Shown here one piece after another: positions 62,853 to 64,000 of a stretch of DNA of 64,000 bases. The position numbers were made by a program, and so were the translations under genes. The notes beneath the pieces were generated by a model. It saw nothing but the letters and a program-made list of their open reading frames with translations. It ran no database searches and was not told where the DNA came from. The stretch spans positions 18,935,434 to 18,999,433 of the forward strand of contig OY987227.1 in NCBI GenBank assembly GCA_963920705.1. The letters run 5' to 3'. The DNA is from Odiellus spinosus (taxonomy: Eukaryota; Arthropoda; Arachnida; Opiliones; Phalangiidae). Each line of letters begins with the position of its first letter. The first letter of the stretch is position 1.

Positions 62853-64000
62853 TGACCCTTATTTACTTCGTCTTCCGGTTATTCCCGTTAAAATAACGGT
62901 TTTACGAACACGTAATTAAAGTAACTACTGGTCAAAAACGGAAAATATAAAACAAATTATTGTATTGTTTTTTGTTTTTTTTAACAAAATAATTGGTTTC
63001 CGCGAACGATCAAAATAGTCAGACACCGTGAAGTTATGGACCAAAAACGCGATACCCTTTACAACATAGACATGGGGGATATTAGGTCTAAGCAAGCGCT
63101 TGTTTGTTATAAATTAAGGGTGAAACACGCGACACGTGTATTTCTATTCAACTCATAATCGAAAAACTGTTGAAGGCATTCGAAGTATGTCTTTCCGTAG
63201 ACTATTTCGCTATCTACATGGAACCCTTCTTCCCGCCTTTGCCTTAGTTAACTTTATCACATGATACAAAATATCGGAGGGCCAAAAGCTGTGAGGAAAA
63301 AGAGTTGAAAAGAAGTTATGCCAAATATGATAATGTCACCGTACAACGCGGCAATGTTTCTATATTTGGACATTTTAACCCAACATTCGTCCCCTTTTTC
63401 TTTCCCTTAGCGTACGTAAGCTATTAGTTTACCACTTTATATTATAGCCTACATATCGTCGCTAATGTCCTAATAACGGTTGAGTTCACGAAGACAGATT
63501 ACTACGAAAAAATGTGTAACCCCATTTAGTTTGCGAATGCATACCCGATTTCTTTCCCAAACCATTCAATATACGAACTTGAATATTTAGGTCTCAATCG
63601 GTGGACATATGACGAGTTTTCGTGCAAGTATGTCACGTGCGTGTCTCAGATTTTAAACATGACCTTATCCAGTATGTTAAAACATAAAATATTCCATTCC
63701 AATTGTTTTAAGAAAAAATTAATTTACATTTAACGACAATGCAGTTCAAGTTTTTTGCAAAATGAAAGATTTATGGAACATTTGTTACTTTGCCAAGAAA
63801 TCATTTTAATGCTGGTTTTTGTGGCCAAGGTGGAGTAGCGCATTAAGTCAATTATTATTTTAAATAATAACGAAGCCTTTCTTTTTTCTTTTTGCTCCAA
63901 TTAAGATCCTATTATTTTGTCTTAGATAAACGTCGCGCCCACCCCCGAGTTTGTTGGTCAAATACATCAGAGTTGTCTGATGGCAGGTCTTTCTTAAGAA

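Larger units (their letters stand above)
26964..64000 (-). other. Long 5' intron or upstream region of the Jagged-like gene (partial)
   Basis: This is AT-rich DNA upstream of the 55-nt exon on the gene's strand. The adjoining acceptor reads TTTCAATTGCAG on the minus strand just above 26,963. The next exon needed should encode the bulk of the MNNL domain (two adjacent cysteines, then a CLK-YQ-like motif, then a C-FG motif) and end in phase 0. I searched both strands by eye and found no such segment, so either the intron is longer than 37 kb or the exon was missed. The interval holds repeats, a GC-rich patch and one weak ORF, each listed separately. Otherwise I see only homopolymer runs and AT-rich filler. 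Confidence 0.6.

Overview
The window is animal (metazoan) genomic DNA. It is AT-rich, with scattered short coding islands joined by GT-AG introns, and I see no bacterial-style gene packing. The one gene I can identify with confidence lies on the minus strand and encodes a Notch ligand of the Jagged/Serrate family. Eight coding exons can be read between 26,963 and 1,630. All splice phases agree, and they join into an open stretch of 537 complete codons plus one base. In order these give: the last part of the N-terminal C2/MNNL domain, the DSL domain, and EGF repeats 1 to 11. EGF7 has the short first loop and EGF10 the long irregular loop typical of Jagged. The match to vertebrate Jagged1 runs domain by domain. 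Insect-type large insertions are absent and introns are numerous and long, so I infer a non-vertebrate bilaterian with an ancestral-type Jagged gene. I cannot name the species.

The gene is incomplete at both ends. The signal peptide and the first MNNL exon are not seen upstream of 26,963, so they lie beyond 64,000 or were missed. EGF12-16, the cysteine-rich region, the transmembrane segment and the cytoplasmic tail lie beyond position 1.

Layout: 1-1,629 is intron downstream of the EGF11 exon. From 1,630 to 15,795 there are seven exons, with two tiny introns (72 and 104 bp) in the cluster at 9,969-10,961. Next is an 11.1-kb intron, then a 55-nt microexon at 26,909-26,963, then 37 kb with no recognised exon (probably one very long 5' intron).

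The non-coding part is rich in short mobile-element relics. It holds a 380-bp element with 20-bp terminal inverted repeats and TA ends (12,991-13,370), a palindromic element (20,640-20,826), and a fold-back family with two copies (about 47,521-47,692 and 57,235-57,493). It also holds a 99-bp family with two copies in opposite orientation (35,894-35,992 and 50,156-50,254), a 32-bp minisatellite near 58.3 kb and a 132-bp tandem duplication near 45 kb. Two recurrent short motifs, TTAGGCTTA and TAAAGGGATAGT, are scattered through the window. Nothing here looks like a new multi-gene system. The best leads are the repeat families, the unusual DSL loop and the apparent giant first intron.
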